Assembly: GCA_015060975.1 (NCBI GenBank)
Contig: SUXI01000009.1
Coordinates: forward strand, 61,794 to 125,793
Origin: Bacteroidales bacterium
GTDB taxonomy: Bacteria > Bacteroidota > Bacteroidia > Bacteroidales > Muribaculaceae
Reading direction: 5' to 3'
DNA: 64,000 bases
In this document: in pieces, positions 1 to 10,311 of the stretch
How positions within the stretch are numbered: position 1 is the stretch's first letter
How the letters are laid out: the number at the start of each line of letters is the position of its first letter
Position numbers and translations under genes: made by a program
Notes under the pieces: generated by a model
Seen by the model: only the letters and a program-made list of their open reading frames with translations
Database searches by the model: none
Told to the model about the DNA's origin: nothing

Positions 1-375
1 TTTACCATAGATAACTATTTGTGGTCGCGGGGTTGCCGTAGCAAATGTTTCCTTTATGCGACGTTGCAATTGCAACACCACTGGACATGTCGCATCTATT
101 ATTTCGATATTATTTTCATGAGCCAATTCATAGGTTGACGGAGGCTCTCCATGTGCTCGCAACAATACTTTTACATTATGTAAGCGACGCATTTCATCAT
201 GTGTTATTGTTATGAGTCCTTTATTTCTTAATCGTTCAACCTCATCACTATTATGAACAATATCACCCAAACAATACAACCGACCTGTTTTTTCAAGTTC
301 CTCTTCAGCTTTGCGTATTGCAGTTACAACCCCAAAGCAAAATCCAGATTTACTATCAATTTCAATATCAGCCAT
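1..375 (-). CDS. ispH: 4-hydroxy-3-methylbut-2-enyl diphosphate reductase, N-terminal part
   Basis: This is the N-terminal 125 codons of IspH, the [4Fe-4S] enzyme that makes IPP and DMAPP in the last step of the MEP isoprenoid pathway. The gene runs off the left edge. The translated start contains SGFCFGV with the first cluster cysteine, then a VHNSDEV segment, LLRAHGEPP and DATCPVV with the second cluster cysteine, all typical of IspH. The ATG (373-375 on the complement) directly abuts the TAA of cmk, so the two are translationally coupled. It is the last visible gene of a porQ-cmk-ispH minus-strand unit. Confidence 0.95.
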   Translation of the reverse strand, partial: MADIEIDSKSGFCFGVVTAIRKAEEELEKTGRLYCLGDIVHNSDEVERLRNKGLITITHDEMRRLHNVKVLLRAHGEPPSTYELAHENNIEIIDATCPVVLQLQRRIKETFATATPRPQIVIYGK

Positions 376-1083
376 TTATTTCAACTTAGATATTGCTTCA
401 TTATACCTATCAATGAGCCATGAATCCTGTTCTGCAATAGTCATTTTTGAATTATCCAAAAGTATTGCATCCTGAGCCTTACGCAATGGGCTTTCTTGAC
501 GAGTTTCATCAATATGATCCCGTGTCACTACATTTGCAAGCACATCTTCATAGGTTGATGACTCTCCTTTTTCTATTAATTCCTTATGACGTCTCATAGC
601 CCGAGTTTCGGCCGATGCATTTACAAAAATTTTCAATTCGGCATCAGGAAACACTGTTGTCCCAATATCTCTTCCATCCATAACAATACCCTTTTCAGTT
701 CCAAACGCTTGTTGCATCGCAACCAACGCATGACGTATAGCCGGTATTACTGCAACCTGAGATACATTATTTGAAACATCCAATTGGCGTATTTTACTTT
801 CCACATCAACTCCATTAAGGAGGGTGTGTTGACCATCTTCACATACTTTGAAATCTATTTTTATGAGAGGCAACGCAGCAATAAGGGCATCACAATCAAC
901 TTCATGCCCGGCTGAAATCATACTATGTTGCATAGCATATAAAGTTACCGCACGATACATTGCTCCCGAATCGATATAACGATACCCTATCTTTTTAGCC
1001 AATGCTTTTGCCATACTGCTTTTTCCCGAAGATGAGTAGCCATCAATTGCAATTGTTATGGCTGGAGTTATTGTAGTTGTCAT
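376..1083 (-). CDS. cmk: Cytidylate (CMP/dCMP) kinase
   Basis: This 235-aa protein is a full-length bacterial CMP kinase, a cytosolic enzyme that phosphorylates CMP and dCMP for nucleic-acid precursor supply. The P-loop GYSSSGKS lies at residues 15-22. The nucleotide-binding segment YIDSGAMYRA follows at 36-45 and the CMP-contacting DGRDIGT at 136-142. The LID-like arginine-rich region after residue 155 is also as in the family. It starts 7 bp after the porQ stop and its own stop touches the ispH start, so all three genes are probably cotranscribed. Confidence 0.95.
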   Translation of the reverse strand: MTTTITPAITIAIDGYSSSGKSSMAKALAKKIGYRYIDSGAMYRAVTLYAMQHSMISAGHEVDCDALIAALPLIKIDFKVCEDGQHTLLNGVDVESKIRQLDVSNNVSQVAVIPAIRHALVAMQQAFGTEKGIVMDGRDIGTTVFPDAELKIFVNASAETRAMRRHKELIEKGESSTYEDVLANVVTRDHIDETRQESPLRKAQDAILLDNSKMTIAEQDSWLIDRYNEAISKLK

Positions 1084-1090
1084 AATTTTA

Positions 1091-2131
1091 TTATTTCAAA
1101 AAATCATTAATATTTGCAGTTAGATTAAGCATGAATGTTGTTGCACCTGTATGAGGCTGCGATAATGCGGCCTCAACACCAAATGATTTAACATTAATTC
1201 CCACCGAAGCAGAGAAACCCGATAAAAGGCTTCGAGAATATGTACTCATATCGGTGCGAGACTTGTAATTATATCCAATAGCAAAATGGAATCGTTCAGA
1301 GGGAATGAAATCAACACCAAAGATCAAATGTCGAAACAAATTTGAGCCAAAAGAATCTTTTAATTCAGGGGCATCTATAGTTGTTCCATCTCCGGGATCA
1401 TAATAAGGTAAACTCCATTTTGTCAAGTTCCAAGCTGTAACCGATAATCTTATGGGTAAATCACTTAATCCTTTAGTAAATCCTAATCTCACATCGACCG
1501 GCAATCTGTCATAGCTGTCATTAAAACGTTTTATTTGTCCACCTAAATTAGCGACCACAAATGAAAACGACAAATCATTCTCAGGGTTATAATAATTAAC
1601 GCCCAAATCGGTAGCGAGTGCCATTGCCGAATATTCATCATAGGAGCTATAAATATATTTCAGATTTATACCTCCTCTCCAACGTTCGGCGATATCATGA
1701 GAATATGCAACATTAAACGCAATATCCTTTGGAGCAAATACACCTAAAATATTTCCTTCGACATCGGTATATTTCATATCTCCATATCCAAAATATTGCA
1801 ACCCTACAGCCATTGCGCTAATATCGGTTATTTTTTTAGCAAATTTTAATCCTGCAAAATTAGTTTCGCCAACATATTTCATATAATTAATTCCCATTTG
1901 CATATCCATTTCAGGACCAATAAGCGCAGGGTTTTGGTCGGCAAGATTAATATTATCTTCAACTGTAGAGATATTAACTCCTCCTAAACCATATATATGA
2001 GCCGATGATGGCAAATTTAAGAAATTATATGCCACTGTTCCGTCTTGTGCATTCATTTTTAAGCCAATAAGAATAAATAATAAAATGCAAAAAACTCCAT
2101 ATAACAGATTATTTTTGATTTGATTTAACAT
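1091..2131 (-). CDS. porQ: Type IX secretion system protein PorQ-like outer-membrane protein
   Basis: This 346-aa exported protein has an N-terminal hydrophobic segment (about residues 8-28) ending near NAQ. The rest is rich in alternating beta-barrel strands, such as GINYMKYV, YFGYGDMKY and LSVTAWNLTKW. Opening features (tryptophan-poor N-terminus, NFLNLPSSA, YGLGGVN and DQNPALIG) match the PorQ/PorV-like family, which works with the PorU sortase at the outer membrane in type IX secretion. As I recall, porQ beside cmk is a common Bacteroidales arrangement. No other T9SS core gene is visible here. A less specific description would be a PorV/PorQ family barrel. Confidence 0.82.
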   Translation of the reverse strand: MLNQIKNNLLYGVFCILLFILIGLKMNAQDGTVAYNFLNLPSSAHIYGLGGVNISTVEDNINLADQNPALIGPEMDMQMGINYMKYVGETNFAGLKFAKKITDISAMAVGLQYFGYGDMKYTDVEGNILGVFAPKDIAFNVAYSHDIAERWRGGINLKYIYSSYDEYSAMALATDLGVNYYNPENDLSFSFVVANLGGQIKRFNDSYDRLPVDVRLGFTKGLSDLPIRLSVTAWNLTKWSLPYYDPGDGTTIDAPELKDSFGSNLFRHLIFGVDFIPSERFHFAIGYNYKSRTDMSTYSRSLLSGFSASVGINVKSFGVEAALSQPHTGATTFMLNLTANINDFLK

Positions 2132-2312
2132 AGAAAAATTCTTTGCGTATTAACAACACTATTATTAAGGTAAAACATTAATGATTTTCAAACTATACAT
2201 AATAACGAATTTTCAAGCATTGTATTATAAATTAATGTTGTTTTTTCACATTTATCTACATTAGTAAATAAACATAAAACATTAATAATCATTCTCAAAA
2301 TCGAACATTTGA

Positions 2313-2345
2313 TTTTGTTGTAACGAAAATATCATTTTATATTTG
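2313..2345 (+). promoter_or_regulatory. Bacteroidetes-type promoter for the TonB_C gene
   Basis: A -33 element TTTTG (2313-2317) is followed after 20 bp by the -7 box TATATTTG (2338-2345). It points at the gene starting at 2397 and gives a leader of about 45 nt. The 265-bp gap 2132-2396 otherwise holds only A+T-rich sequence, and I saw no clear -7 box for porQ. Confidence 0.6.
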
Positions 2346-2396
2346 CATAAAGATTTGAAACAACTATAATTCCAATATTTTATTGATATATATTAA

Positions 2397-2828
2397 ATGC
2401 AAATAATAAGCCGCATCACTACATTAGCTCTATTTATTTTTTGCGTAACATGTGTTCATGCTCAATTTCATAAGGTTCACATCAAAAATGGAGAATCTCA
2501 TAATGAAATGATTATTTACGAGTCAGGATATGTTGATGTCTCTCCTTCATTCCCCGGTGGAGAATGTGCACTTATAAAATTTATAAATAAAACTCGGCGA
2601 TATCCGGTCGATGCATATAATAACAAAATACAAGGCAGGGTTGTTTGTCGTTTTGTTGTTCATCCCGATGGCTCTATCAATGCAATTTCCATAATTAAGG
2701 GCGTTGAAGATAGTTTAAACCAAGAAGCGGTAAGGATAATACGAGAAATGCCAAAATGGACCGCAGGAAAATTAAATGATGAACCGGTTCCTGTATATTA
2801 TGTGCTAACCATCCCATTTCGTATATAG
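2397..2828 (+). CDS. Exported stand-alone TonB C-terminal domain protein
   Basis: A signal peptide (residues 1-22, cleavage likely after VHA) precedes a short linker. A TonB C-terminal domain then fills residues 50-143: it starts PSFPGGE, has a YPVDA turn and a GRVVCRFVV strand, and ends in the PVPVYYVLTIPF strand. TonB normally spans the inner membrane and contacts TonB boxes of outer-membrane receptors. Here there is no retained membrane anchor or proline-rich spacer, so it is probably a soluble periplasmic or peripheral protein of unknown role. Its domain aligns without gaps to the C-terminus of the kinase at 10312-12039. Confidence 0.75.
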   Translation: MQIISRITTLALFIFCVTCVHAQFHKVHIKNGESHNEMIIYESGYVDVSPSFPGGECALIKFINKTRRYPVDAYNNKIQGRVVCRFVVHPDGSINAISIIKGVEDSLNQEAVRIIREMPKWTAGKLNDEPVPVYYVLTIPFRI

Positions 2829-2865
2829 AGGACAACAGTCACAAGTCGCCGTTACATAACACAAC

Positions 2866-2906
2866 CCCTAAACTATTATATTTTAATTGTTTAGGGATTT
2901 TTAATT
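2866..2906 (+). terminator. Rho-independent terminator after the TonB_C gene
   Basis: An 8-bp stem CCCTAAAC/GTTTAGGG (2866-2873 and 2889-2896) is followed by ATTTTTAATTT. It ends the single-gene unit before the FadL-type gene. Confidence 0.7.
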
Positions 2907-3004
2907 TCATCCATTCAGAAAAATAGAACAATTATTGTTTGTAAAAGACCAATATAAATGCTAAAATTGTGTTAAAACATATAACATAATTTAATATTTA
3001 TACA

Positions 3005-3012
3005 TACCTTTG
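3005..3012 (+). promoter_or_regulatory. -7 box for the FadL-type gene
   Basis: TACCTTTG followed by CAG matches the Bacteroidetes -7 consensus and lies 29 bp before the start codon. The -33 element is not clear. Confidence 0.55.
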
Positions 3013-3041
3013 CAGCCGATTTAATAAATTAAACAGATTTT

Positions 3042-4403
3042 ATGAAAAAAATTATTTTTTCTACTCTCGCTTTTGCAACATCATTGACAATGTTAGGCGA
3101 AGGGTATCAAGTAAACACTCTTAGTGTAAAACAAGAAGGTATGGGTCACACCGGTGTTTCCCAGAAGTTAGGTGCAGAAAGCATGATTTTTAACCCTGCG
3201 GGCATGGGGTTCATGAACAATTCTTTTGATCTTTCAGCAAGCGTAAGTCCTATTTTCGCTACAGCAACAGCCACCCTTGAAGATGGCAGCAAATACGAAA
3301 CAAACAACGATGCAAGCACTCCGTTCCAAATAAGTGGCGCATTCTCTATCTACGATAATCTCAAAGCCGGTATCACAATCAACACTCCATACGGTAGTGG
3401 TATTGATTGGACCGATAACTGGCCAGGTGCGGTTCTCAACCAATCAGTAAAACTTCAAGTATTCAATATTCAACCAACAGTCGCTTATAAAATCCTCCCT
3501 AATTTATCGGTTGGAGCCGGATTGATGATTGCCTGGGGTAACATTGACTTAAATAAAGGTCTTGTAAATCCTGAAACATTCGACAAAGTATTAGCCTCTC
3601 AAGGTGTTACTTCTGAATATTTCTTCAAAGGCACTACTCCTGCATCAGTAAATCTCAAAGGCACTGCAGAAGTTGCTCTCGGTTTTAATGTTGGTACCAT
3701 GTGGGATATAAACGACAAAATTACTGTCGGAGTTAACTACAAATCCAAAATGGACATGAAAGTTAAATCGGGCGATGCAAAACTCACATACGCAAATGAA
3801 TTTGCCGAATCTCAATTGGGCGCCATCACCGGATTGGACAATGCAAACTTCTCGGCCAAACTTCCTGCCGTATCACAATTAACATTTGGTGTTAGTTATA
3901 AACCAATAAGAAAACTCATATTGGCTTTTGACGCTCAATTGAGCGGTTGGAGTGCTTATGAAGAACTCGATATCGATTTCTTGGGTGAAAAGCTTGGCGA
4001 TTCTTTCGATCAACATCTCACTAAAAACTATAACGATTCGTGGGCTTTCCGCTTCGGAGCTCAATATGAAATGACTAAACGTCTTGATCTTCGTGCCGGT
4101 TTTGTTATTGACAATACTCCTGTTGACGAAGACTATTTCAATCCCGAAACACCAGGCATGACAAGATTATTGCCAAGCGTCGGTTTTTCATTCCGTCCGA
4201 CCAATAACTTGTCAATCGACCTCGCCTTTACTTATGTTGAAGGGCTTGCTCGCAAAGGTTCAAACTCTTATACCGATTTAGTTGCCGCTCAAGCATATCA
4301 AACCGCAATTGGTCAAGGAGCATCAACCGAAATGAAAACATTCAAAGCTAAATACGATATTAAAGCTCTTATCCCTGCAATCGGTTTAAGTTATTCATTC
4401 TAA
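3042..4403 (+). CDS. OmpP1/FadL/TodX family outer-membrane transporter
   Basis: This 453-aa exported protein has a signal peptide (about residues 1-20) and the family's N-terminal signature: YQVNTLSVKQEGMGHTG, then SMIFNPAGMGF. A long transmembrane beta-barrel follows and ends in GLSYSF with a terminal phenylalanine, the signal read by BAM. The family carries long-chain fatty acids or other hydrophobic compounds across the outer membrane. The actual substrate here cannot be read from sequence. It is a single-gene unit with its own -7 box and a strong shared terminator downstream. Confidence 0.9.
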   Translation: MKKIIFSTLAFATSLTMLGEGYQVNTLSVKQEGMGHTGVSQKLGAESMIFNPAGMGFMNNSFDLSASVSPIFATATATLEDGSKYETNNDASTPFQISGAFSIYDNLKAGITINTPYGSGIDWTDNWPGAVLNQSVKLQVFNIQPTVAYKILPNLSVGAGLMIAWGNIDLNKGLVNPETFDKVLASQGVTSEYFFKGTTPASVNLKGTAEVALGFNVGTMWDINDKITVGVNYKSKMDMKVKSGDAKLTYANEFAESQLGAITGLDNANFSAKLPAVSQLTFGVSYKPIRKLILAFDAQLSGWSAYEELDIDFLGEKLGDSFDQHLTKNYNDSWAFRFGAQYEMTKRLDLRAGFVIDNTPVDEDYFNPETPGMTRLLPSVGFSFRPTNNLSIDLAFTYVEGLARKGSNSYTDLVAAQAYQTAIGQGASTEMKTFKAKYDIKALIPAIGLSYSF

Positions 4404-4426
4404 AAAACAAACATTTCACAGACAAT

Positions 4427-4466
4427 AAAAGAATCGCGACAGCCTAATGGCTGTCGCGATTCTTTT
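4427..4466. terminator. Strong bidirectional terminator
   Basis: A perfect 18-bp stem (4427-4444 and 4449-4466, loop TAAT) is flanked by A and T runs on the two sides. It serves both the FadL-type gene (plus) and the MATE gene (minus), which converge here. Confidence 0.93.
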
Positions 4467-4479
4467 ACATCAAAACCAC

Positions 4480-5829
4480 CTAAATTCTTGGTATTGTTGC
4501 CATCTTATTTTTCAATCTAAAATACATCAATAAACATAATATAATTTGCACTATTGACGATAATGGTGTTGCCAATCCTATTTGAAAAAGAGTTACATTG
4601 GGAAGTTGGCTTATCAAAAACACAGCCGGAACCCTTACTCCTATTGCTCCGATTATACCTTGAATCATCACAAAAAAAGTGCATCCACAACCATTGTAAT
4701 ATCCTAAAAAACAAAATAGAAACGCCGTAAATATACAATCAATCGCATATGCTTTAAGATAGCTATGAGATGCTAATATCACAGGTATATCATTAGAAAA
4801 AATTGAAGATAAGATATCTCCATAAAAGTAAGCTACCCCTCCAGTTATTATACCAGCACATAATGAGGTCATTATACCAATGAATAATGCCTTATTAGCC
4901 CTATCCATACGCTTTGCTCCATAATTCTGAGCGACAAACGCAGCCATAGCCTGACCATATCCCGAAGGAAGAAGCATTATAAATACACATAGTTTCTCTG
5001 CGACTCCCACTCCTGCCGATTCCACAACACCAATAACATTTACAATCACTTGTATAATCAAAAATGAGATGCCAACTAAAAATTCTTGTAATGCAAGCGG
5101 CAATCCAAGCCGCATCAAACGACTGATTATTGCAGAATCATATTTGATATAATTAATTCTAAATTTAAATGGCAAATTTATCCTACTGATAAACACAAAA
5201 GAGATTGCGACGCTCAATGCTTGTGAAAGAACGGTTGCCAACGCGGCTCCTTTGGCGCCCATGTCAAATACAGCAACAAAAATTAAATCACCAATAATAT
5301 TCAAAACACATGCAATTGCAACTGTTATTAATGGAGTACGAGAATCCCCTAATCCTCTAAAAATACTTCCTAATACATTATATGCAACAATAAATAGCGA
5401 GCCTCCTCCACAAATTGCAATATAACTTGATGTTTGATCAAAGGCTTCGGGTGGTGCATGCATTACACTTGACAACCAATCAGAACAACATAATGAGAAC
5501 ACGCTCATTATTCCTCCTAAAATAAGGAATAAATATATTCCTACACCAATCGTAAGTCCTGCTTCCTCCGGATTGCGCTCTCCTATCCTACGTCCTACAA
5601 GAATTGTTATACCCATTGCCAATGCAGTGATTACCATTGTAATTGTATGCATCAACATACTACCTGTTGCCACTCCCGACACTTCGGGAGTGGTAGAAAA
5701 CCGACCTACAATCAATAAATCGATTCCACCATACAATGCTTGAAGAAAAAGCGCAAAGATGATAGGTATGGAAAATCGGGTCAGTGAACCTAGAATATTA
5801 CCCTCTACAAGATTTAGTTGTTTTGACAT
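4480..5829 (-). CDS. MATE family efflux transporter
   Basis: This 449-aa inner-membrane protein has about 12 hydrophobic helices in two similar halves, as in MATE exporters. These use Na+ or H+ gradients to expel drugs and other cationic compounds. It begins with a short cytoplasmic stretch and FSIPIIFALFLQALYG, followed by the IVGRFSTTPEVSGVATGS region typical of the family; the second half repeats this pattern at LALQEFLVGISF. It follows glgP across a hairpin. Its own promoter is not obvious, so it may depend partly on read-through. Confidence 0.92.
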   Translation of the reverse strand: MSKQLNLVEGNILGSLTRFSIPIIFALFLQALYGGIDLLIVGRFSTTPEVSGVATGSMLMHTITMVITALAMGITILVGRRIGERNPEEAGLTIGVGIYLFLILGGIMSVFSLCCSDWLSSVMHAPPEAFDQTSSYIAICGGGSLFIVAYNVLGSIFRGLGDSRTPLITVAIACVLNIIGDLIFVAVFDMGAKGAALATVLSQALSVAISFVFISRINLPFKFRINYIKYDSAIISRLMRLGLPLALQEFLVGISFLIIQVIVNVIGVVESAGVGVAEKLCVFIMLLPSGYGQAMAAFVAQNYGAKRMDRANKALFIGIMTSLCAGIITGGVAYFYGDILSSIFSNDIPVILASHSYLKAYAIDCIFTAFLFCFLGYYNGCGCTFFVMIQGIIGAIGVRVPAVFLISQLPNVTLFQIGLATPLSSIVQIILCLLMYFRLKNKMATIPRI

Positions 5830-5843
5830 ACTTTATAATTTAA

Positions 5844-5871
5844 CAAAGGGCTGCCTAATAGCAACCCTTTG
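5844..5871 (-). terminator. Hairpin between glgP and the MATE gene
   Basis: CAAAGGG (5844-5850) pairs with CCCTTTG (5865-5871), with a few extra inner pairs. It lies just after the glgP stop and 14 bp before the MATE start. The T-run on the minus strand is weak, so termination may be partial. Confidence 0.5.
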
Positions 5872-5897
5872 TATCTAATAGTTTATGTTGTGTTTAA

Positions 5898-8456
5898 TTA
5901 CACCCATCGAGTGAATGCAAAATCTTGACGATGAGGAAGTTCTGCATTCTTAGGATAGATGCGATATGCAAAACGGAACACGCCGGCATCTGTAAGAGTG
6001 CTCTTAAGTTCGTATGTAAGCACATTGCCTTCTTCTTTTACAACTTCAAAGTCAATCTTATTGTAAAGTTTTTCTTCACCGTTTTCTGATTTGTAGATTA
6101 CGTTTTCAATAGCAAGGTCTTTACCTAAACCGTTTGTATCAACGATAATCTTCACGCTGTAAGGTTGACCGGTAATAGTGTTATTACCACTATCTTCGGT
6201 GATAACATCAAATACTTTGATTCCATCCCATGCAGCTGCCACTTTTTCTTTCCATGCGACAATGTCTTTAGCAAGAGCATAACCATTTTCAGCAAGGCGA
6301 GTTGTGCGTGCAGCTTCCTTATTATAGAAACGTGCGATATAGTCATCAATCATACGTTTCATTGTGAAGTTAGGAGCAATGTCACCGATTGAACCTTTGA
6401 TATATTGAATCCACTCAGGAGAATAACCTTTTGAATTCTTTGCGAAATACAATGGAATGATTTCGTTTTCGAGCATTGAGTAGATTGTAGCGGCATCGAG
6501 TTTGTCTTGTTGTGCTTGGTCTGTGAAAGTACGTTTGTCGGTCAAAGCCCAACCTGCTTTTTCGTTGAAGCGATAACCTTCATACCACCAACCATCAAGT
6601 ACTGAGAAGTTAAGCACACCATTCATTTCAGCTTTTTCACCCGAAGTACCCGATGCTTCGAGAGGACGTGTTGGGGTGTTCAACCAAATGTCCACACCAG
6701 TTACAAGACGTTTTGCAACAATCATGTTATAGTCTTCGAGGAAGATAATCTTGCCAAGGAATTGAGGCATACGAGAAATTTCCATGATGCGCTTGATAAG
6801 TCCTTGACCGGCACCATCGGCAGGGTGAGCCTTACCTGAGAACACGAATTGAACTGGGAATTGCTCGTTGTTAACGATTTTAGCAAGACGATCGAGGTCG
6901 GTAAACAATAGGTGAGCGCGTTTGTAAGTAGCAAAACGACGAGCGAAACCAATGATAAGAGCGTTAGGATTGATTTTATCAACGATGCTCATCACTGCTT
7001 GAGGATCACCTTGGTTTGCCAACCATTTTTCTTTGAAATCACGTTTTACGAAGTTGATAAACTTGTTTTTCAAAGTCATGCGCATGTTCCAAATTTCTTC
7101 ATCTTTAACTTTGAAGATACCTTTCCATGCTTCTGGATTGCTTTGGTCTTCAAACACTTGAGCACCGAGTTTTTCAGTATAGAATTGTTTCCATTCTGAA
7201 GCTGCCCAAGTTGGCATATGAACACCATTTGTTACATAACCTACATGAGATTCTTCCCAGCTATAACCTTTCCAAATGCCGGCAAACATTTTCTTAGATA
7301 CTTCACCGTGCAACCAGCTCACACCATTTGCTTCTTGGCAAGTGTTGAGAGCGAATACACTCATTGAGAAACGTTCGTTTGTATTTGGATTTTCACGACC
7401 CATGTTGATGAGGTCGTTCCAACTGATACCAAGTTTTGCAGGATATTCACCCATATATTTGCCGAACAAACCTTCATCGAAATAGTCGTGACCGGCGGGT
7501 ACTGGAGTGTGAACAGTGTAAAGAGATGATGCACGCACCATTTCAAGAGCGACATTGAAGTCAAGGTGTTCTTCTTGAACATAGTCAACAAGACGTTGTA
7601 GGTTTAAAAGCGCTGCATGACCTTCGTTACAGTGGTAAAGTTGAGTTTTAATGCCAAGTTTTTTCAACATCAACACACCACCAATACCAAGAAGGTATTC
7701 TTGTTTGATACGGTTTTCCCAATCTCCACCATAAAGTTGGTGAGTAATAGGACGGTCCCACTCGCTATTCATATCAAAATCAGTATCAAGCAGATATAAT
7801 TTCATGCGACCAACATTTACTCGCCAAATATATGAATAAATTATGCGACCGGGATAAGGCACTTCAAGTATTACAGGCTTGCCGTTTTTATCACAAACTT
7901 GTTCAATAGGAAGTTGATTGAAGTTTTGAGGCTCGTAATTGGCAATTTGTTGACCATCTACCGAAAGACTTTGGGTGAAATAGCCATGACGATATAGGAA
8001 ACCCACGGCAGTCATATCGATACAACTGTCAGAAGCTTCTTTGATATAGTCACCGGCAAGGACGCCAAGACCTCCTGAATATATTTTCAAACAATTGCAA
8101 AGACCATATTCCATAGAAAAATAAGAAATAGATGGAACATCCTTGCGCATTGGTTTTTTCATATATTCCTTAAAGTCAGCATATACCTTTTTAATGGTAG
8201 CCATCAAGTCTTTATCATTGATAATTTCTTGAATTCGGTCAGAACTTAGTTGTTGTAACAACATAACAGGGTTTTCACCTGTTGCACGCCACAAATCACG
8301 ATTTAATGAGCGGAAAAGTGATTTAGCTTCACTATTCCATACCCACCAAAGGTTTTTTGATAATTCTTCCAATGGCTTAAGCTCTGAAGGAAGATCAGAT
8401 TTAACAGTAATGTCACGCCAAACGGGTGCATTAGTGTTGCTTACTGGTAGTTTCAT
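5898..8456 (-). CDS. glgP: Glycogen/alpha-glucan phosphorylase (GT35, DUF3417 type)
   Basis: This 852-aa cytosolic enzyme releases glucose-1-phosphate from alpha-1,4-glucans. Residues 8-110 form the N-terminal DUF3417 domain found in this phosphorylase subgroup (NLWWVWN at 35-41). The catalytic part includes SMEYGL (114-119), the sugar-contacting HCNEGH (275-280), and the pyridoxal-phosphate segment [14 protein letters not shown], with the PLP lysine most likely K608. It sits 42 bp downstream of the glycogen synthase gene on the same strand, which supports a storage-glycogen operon. The length is normal for the subgroup. Confidence 0.95.
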   Translation of the reverse strand: MKLPVSNTNAPVWRDITVKSDLPSELKPLEELSKNLWWVWNSEAKSLFRSLNRDLWRATGENPVMLLQQLSSDRIQEIINDKDLMATIKKVYADFKEYMKKPMRKDVPSISYFSMEYGLCNCLKIYSGGLGVLAGDYIKEASDSCIDMTAVGFLYRHGYFTQSLSVDGQQIANYEPQNFNQLPIEQVCDKNGKPVILEVPYPGRIIYSYIWRVNVGRMKLYLLDTDFDMNSEWDRPITHQLYGGDWENRIKQEYLLGIGGVLMLKKLGIKTQLYHCNEGHAALLNLQRLVDYVQEEHLDFNVALEMVRASSLYTVHTPVPAGHDYFDEGLFGKYMGEYPAKLGISWNDLINMGRENPNTNERFSMSVFALNTCQEANGVSWLHGEVSKKMFAGIWKGYSWEESHVGYVTNGVHMPTWAASEWKQFYTEKLGAQVFEDQSNPEAWKGIFKVKDEEIWNMRMTLKNKFINFVKRDFKEKWLANQGDPQAVMSIVDKINPNALIIGFARRFATYKRAHLLFTDLDRLAKIVNNEQFPVQFVFSGKAHPADGAGQGLIKRIMEISRMPQFLGKIIFLEDYNMIVAKRLVTGVDIWLNTPTRPLEASGTSGEKAEMNGVLNFSVLDGWWYEGYRFNEKAGWALTDKRTFTDQAQQDKLDAATIYSMLENEIIPLYFAKNSKGYSPEWIQYIKGSIGDIAPNFTMKRMIDDYIARFYNKEAARTTRLAENGYALAKDIVAWKEKVAAAWDGIKVFDVITEDSGNNTITGQPYSVKIIVDTNGLGKDLAIENVIYKSENGEEKLYNKIDFEVVKEEGNVLTYELKSTLTDAGVFRFAYRIYPKNAELPHRQDFAFTRWV

Positions 8457-8498
8457 AAATTTATTTTTTAATTAAATGAATTAAATATTTTCTATTTT

Positions 8499-10133
8499 TT
8501 AGCTTTTTAAAGCAATGTCAAATGCTTCAATATAATATTTTATAAAGTTATCCCAAGCTGCCATTTTAGCTGTTTCCATTGCCGACTTACTGATTTGAGA
8601 CGATGCAGTAGCTCCACAATCAACTAAATATTTCAATGACAATGCAATATTTTCAACTACTTCGCTATAATTAAAGTCTCCGCGAGCAATTACATTTACT
8701 CCACAATCATAAAAATCGTTTTTATATGAAGACAGAATCCATTGACCGAATCCCGATAGTGTTGTTGTAATAGTGGGCACTCCAAACGCCACACTTTCAA
8801 GCGGAGTATATCCCCATGGTTCATAATAAGATGGGAACACGGTTGCGTCCATTCCTATCAATAAGTCATAATAGCTTTGATTGAAGATTCCATCGGTGCC
8901 ATTAAGATAGCATGGCACATATATCACAGTGACACGACTGTCTTTGTCGTTTGAAAAACCAATACCATGAATGCGATTAATTATAGGATCTCCATTAGGA
9001 TTGTTCAACCAATGAGTAATCACAGGATCATCAAGACGTTTTTTACGTTTTAATGATAATGATTTTTGAAGATCTACACGAGGTTCTTTTGCCCATGCCG
9101 GAACCATAACAAACGCAAGTACATCTCGCTCCGGATCAATGTCTCCTAATCGCGCAACTGAATCAAGGAACAAATCGATACCTTTATTACGATATTCACA
9201 ACGGCCTGATGTTGCTACAATAAACGTTTCATCACTCATTTGATAACCAACTAATGATGACGCCACATTTAGTAGATTTTTGCGTGCATTTTCACGAACA
9301 GCTGAAAATTTTGTTTTAGCAGGAACAAAATTTTGCTCAAAGCCATTAGGTGTAACCACATGTGGGCGAATGTCAAGAAGCTGTTCACACTCTATAGCAG
9401 TGATTTCACTCACCGTTGTAAAGCAATCGGCATTATGTGCAGCGGCTTTTTCAAGTGAGTGTTTCGATTGCATATTTAATTCGGCTGCCATTTGGTCACC
9501 GTTATAACCTTTCAGATAGTCATATAATGGTTTGTTATTTCCACAAATACTACGACCAATGCTTGTTGCATGGGTGGTGAAAATCGTTTTAACCGAAGGT
9601 AACACACTCTTTACATAAAGCAACCCCATTCCGGTTGTCCACTCATCAAAATGAGCAATGACATTCTTGCCTTCAATTTTCTCAAAGTTGCAAATACTTT
9701 CTATAACAACACCTGCCGCATGAGAGAAAGCGCAAGCCTCATCATAGTCGCCGTATGCATGAAGAGAATCAACTCCATATCGATTCCACATATCTCCATA
9801 AAATTCATCTTTTACAGAATACATCGAGTCAAATTTCACTAATACAACTATAGGCTTCCCGGGAATATCCCAACGACCAACCCTAACGCTAACCCCTTCG
9901 GGGAGTTGCGCTTGAGATTTCCATTGTTTTAAAAGCGTTTTCGATTCAATAAAATATGGAGACCGATTTTCTTCGCTCCACACATCAGGACCGATGAAAA
10001 TCGTTTTATCTTTATATAACTTTTGTAATGTTTTTGCTTTTGTTGATAATACGGTATATATTCCGCCTATCTTATTACATACCTCCCAACTTGTTTCAAA
10101 AAGTAAATCAATCTTTACCGTTTCTTTTTCCAT
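8499..10133 (-). CDS. Glycogen synthase, GT3 (eukaryote-like) type
   Basis: This 544-aa glycosyltransferase should build alpha-1,4-glucan from a nucleotide-activated glucose. The N-terminal LFETSWEVCNKIGGIYTVLSTKA-like opening and the late YYEPWGYTPLES segment match GT3 glycogen synthases rather than the usual bacterial GT5 GlgA. A longer frame starts at 10163, but the -7 box TATCTTTG lies at 10161-10168 on this strand. Transcription must therefore begin after it, and the ATG at 10131-10133 (MEKETVKID) is the start. glgP follows 42 bp downstream. Confidence 0.92.
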   Translation of the reverse strand: MEKETVKIDLLFETSWEVCNKIGGIYTVLSTKAKTLQKLYKDKTIFIGPDVWSEENRSPYFIESKTLLKQWKSQAQLPEGVSVRVGRWDIPGKPIVVLVKFDSMYSVKDEFYGDMWNRYGVDSLHAYGDYDEACAFSHAAGVVIESICNFEKIEGKNVIAHFDEWTTGMGLLYVKSVLPSVKTIFTTHATSIGRSICGNNKPLYDYLKGYNGDQMAAELNMQSKHSLEKAAAHNADCFTTVSEITAIECEQLLDIRPHVVTPNGFEQNFVPAKTKFSAVRENARKNLLNVASSLVGYQMSDETFIVATSGRCEYRNKGIDLFLDSVARLGDIDPERDVLAFVMVPAWAKEPRVDLQKSLSLKRKKRLDDPVITHWLNNPNGDPIINRIHGIGFSNDKDSRVTVIYVPCYLNGTDGIFNQSYYDLLIGMDATVFPSYYEPWGYTPLESVAFGVPTITTTLSGFGQWILSSYKNDFYDCGVNVIARGDFNYSEVVENIALSLKYLVDCGATASSQISKSAMETAKMAAWDNFIKYYIEAFDIALKS

Positions 10134-10160
10134 ATTGTAGATTTTCAAAATTTGAAAGCG

Positions 10161-10168
10161 CAAAGATA
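10161..10168 (-). promoter_or_regulatory. -7 box of the glycogen synthase-phosphorylase unit
   Basis: TATCTTTG followed by GC on the minus strand lies 27 bp before the chosen start codon at 10133. It rules out the in-frame upstream ATG at 10163. No clear -33 element is seen. Confidence 0.6.
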
Positions 10169-10311
10169 ATATTTTTTTTTCATTCCACCATACATCTCAC
10201 ATAATTATAACTAAATTAAGCATTTAGCAACATGTAAATCCTTGCATAATTCTATTTTTATGGAATATTTTCATTTTTACTCTCAACAAATGCTTTAATA
10301 TCGAAACTATC

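Noticed and set aside
10134..10163. N-terminal extension of glycogen synthase (MRFQILKIYN)
   Set aside because: A -7 box overlaps its start, so it would not be transcribed.
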